A stretch of DNA of 15,605 nucleotides from Euzebyaceae bacterium (lineage in GTDB: Bacteria; Actinomycetota; Nitriliruptoria; Euzebyales; Egibacteraceae). The translations under genes and the position numbers were made by a program. Below are positions 15,333 to 15,605 of this stretch, piece after piece; within the stretch, counting starts at the first letter, position 1, and each line of letters opens with the position of its first letter. The stretch lies in NCBI GenBank assembly GCA_013698135.1, contig JACCVM010000114.1, forward strand, positions 1 to 15,605, given 5' to 3'. The notes beneath the pieces are model-generated. The model made no database searches. It saw only the letters and a list, made by a program, of their open reading frames with translations, and had not been told where the DNA came from.

Positions 15333-15338
15333 TAGCAT
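15333..15338 (+). promoter_or_regulatory. putative -10 element of a leaderless uracil-DNA glycosylase transcript
   Basis: TAGCAT ends 7 bases before the GTG at 15346, the same spacing as at pmt and the antitoxin gene. No convincing -35 hexamer, and no ribosome binding site precedes the GTG. Confidence 0.4.
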
Positions 15339-15345
15339 TGCACTG

Positions 15346-15605
15346 GTGGACGCGACGCGGCGACCGAGGGCGCACGCGGACCCTGCTGTGATCGCGGCGC
15401 ACCGGGGCCACGTCAGCGAAAAGCATGTCGCGCCCCTCAACACTCTTGCGTCAGAGATCGCCCGGGCTACGGGGTTGGACGTGCCGATGTTCGACCCAAC
15501 CTCCGGCGGAACGTGCGCGCTCGCGTTGCTCCTGCTCGAGTCCCCTGGGCCTGCATCGACCGCTGCGTTGGGGTCGGGCTTCGTGTCGCCGCATAACGAT
15601 GACCC
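15346..15605 (+). CDS. uracil-DNA glycosylase family protein, N-terminal part (runs off the right edge)
   Basis: The first 86 residues are present. Residues about 46-84 read VPMFDPTSGGTCALALLLLE then SPGPA and GFVSPHNDD, the opening of a uracil-DNA glycosylase superfamily protein common in actinobacteria: a FDP-x-x-GG lead, the LLLLExPGP strand-loop and the GFVSxxNxD segment of the active site. Such enzymes remove uracil or deaminated bases from DNA, but the family subgroup and exact substrate cannot be set from this part. The frame is open upstream of 15346; I chose GTG at 15346 because a -10-like TAGCAT lies 7 bases before it and no ribosome binding site points to another start. GTG at 15388 is possible. 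Confidence 0.75.
   Translation, partial: MDATRRPRAHADPAVIAAHRGHVSEKHVAPLNTLASEIARATGLDVPMFDPTSGGTCALALLLLESPGPASTAALGSGFVSPHNDD

Overview
This is a high-GC, gene-dense window that reads as chromosomal DNA from an actinobacterium (Actinomycetota). The main argument is gene order. The set ispE, rsmA, tatD, metG, rsmI and a divergent protein O-mannosyltransferase gene (pmt) is a conserved actinobacterial neighbourhood, also seen in mycobacteria. Frequent GTG starts, tightly packed genes and several apparently leaderless starts fit the same picture. I cannot place it below phylum level; a deep-branching class is possible.

Region 1 (1-7137, all minus strand): rsmI, metG, an ECF sigma factor with its membrane-anchored partner, tatD, rsmA and the start of ispE. 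These cover rRNA methylation (RsmI, RsmA), tRNA charging (MetG), a TatD nuclease and isoprenoid synthesis (IspE). The sigma/anti-sigma pair sits between metG and tatD, and the resuscitation-promoting factor gene (rpfB) found between tatD and rsmA in mycobacteria is absent. The sigma gene carries a good ECF-type promoter just upstream, which suggests autoregulation. Its partner has one membrane helix followed by an extracellular beta-propeller, a GerMN domain and a further unrecognised domain.

Region 2 (7158-9952, plus strand): pmt and a DUF2254 membrane protein gene. pmt diverges from rsmI across only 20 bases, with a single -10-like element that could serve both directions.

Region 3 (9956-13133): a Mug-type DNA glycosylase (minus), a class V aminotransferase (plus), and a two-gene minus unit encoding a VOC (glyoxalase-fold) protein and a winged-helix protein of the AlkZ/AlkX superfamily. 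The convergent pairs are packed to a 3-base gap and a 16-base overlap.

Region 4 (13183-14703, minus strand): a VapBC-type toxin-antitoxin pair with a leaderless-looking promoter, then a TipA-like MerR regulator gene. The regulator gene ends in a perfect 10-bp hairpin, and its own promoter shows the MerR hallmark of a 19-bp spacer filled by a 17-bp palindrome.

Region 5 (14704-15605): a decayed stretch with a frameshifted remnant of a UvrA-like ABC ATPase gene, a 13-bp tandem duplication, and the start of a plus-strand uracil-DNA glycosylase family gene cut by the window edge. No tRNA, rRNA, CRISPR array, insertion sequence or phage gene was found. The least conventional parts are the sigma/anti-sigma module, the MerR promoter and the recurring leaderless starts.
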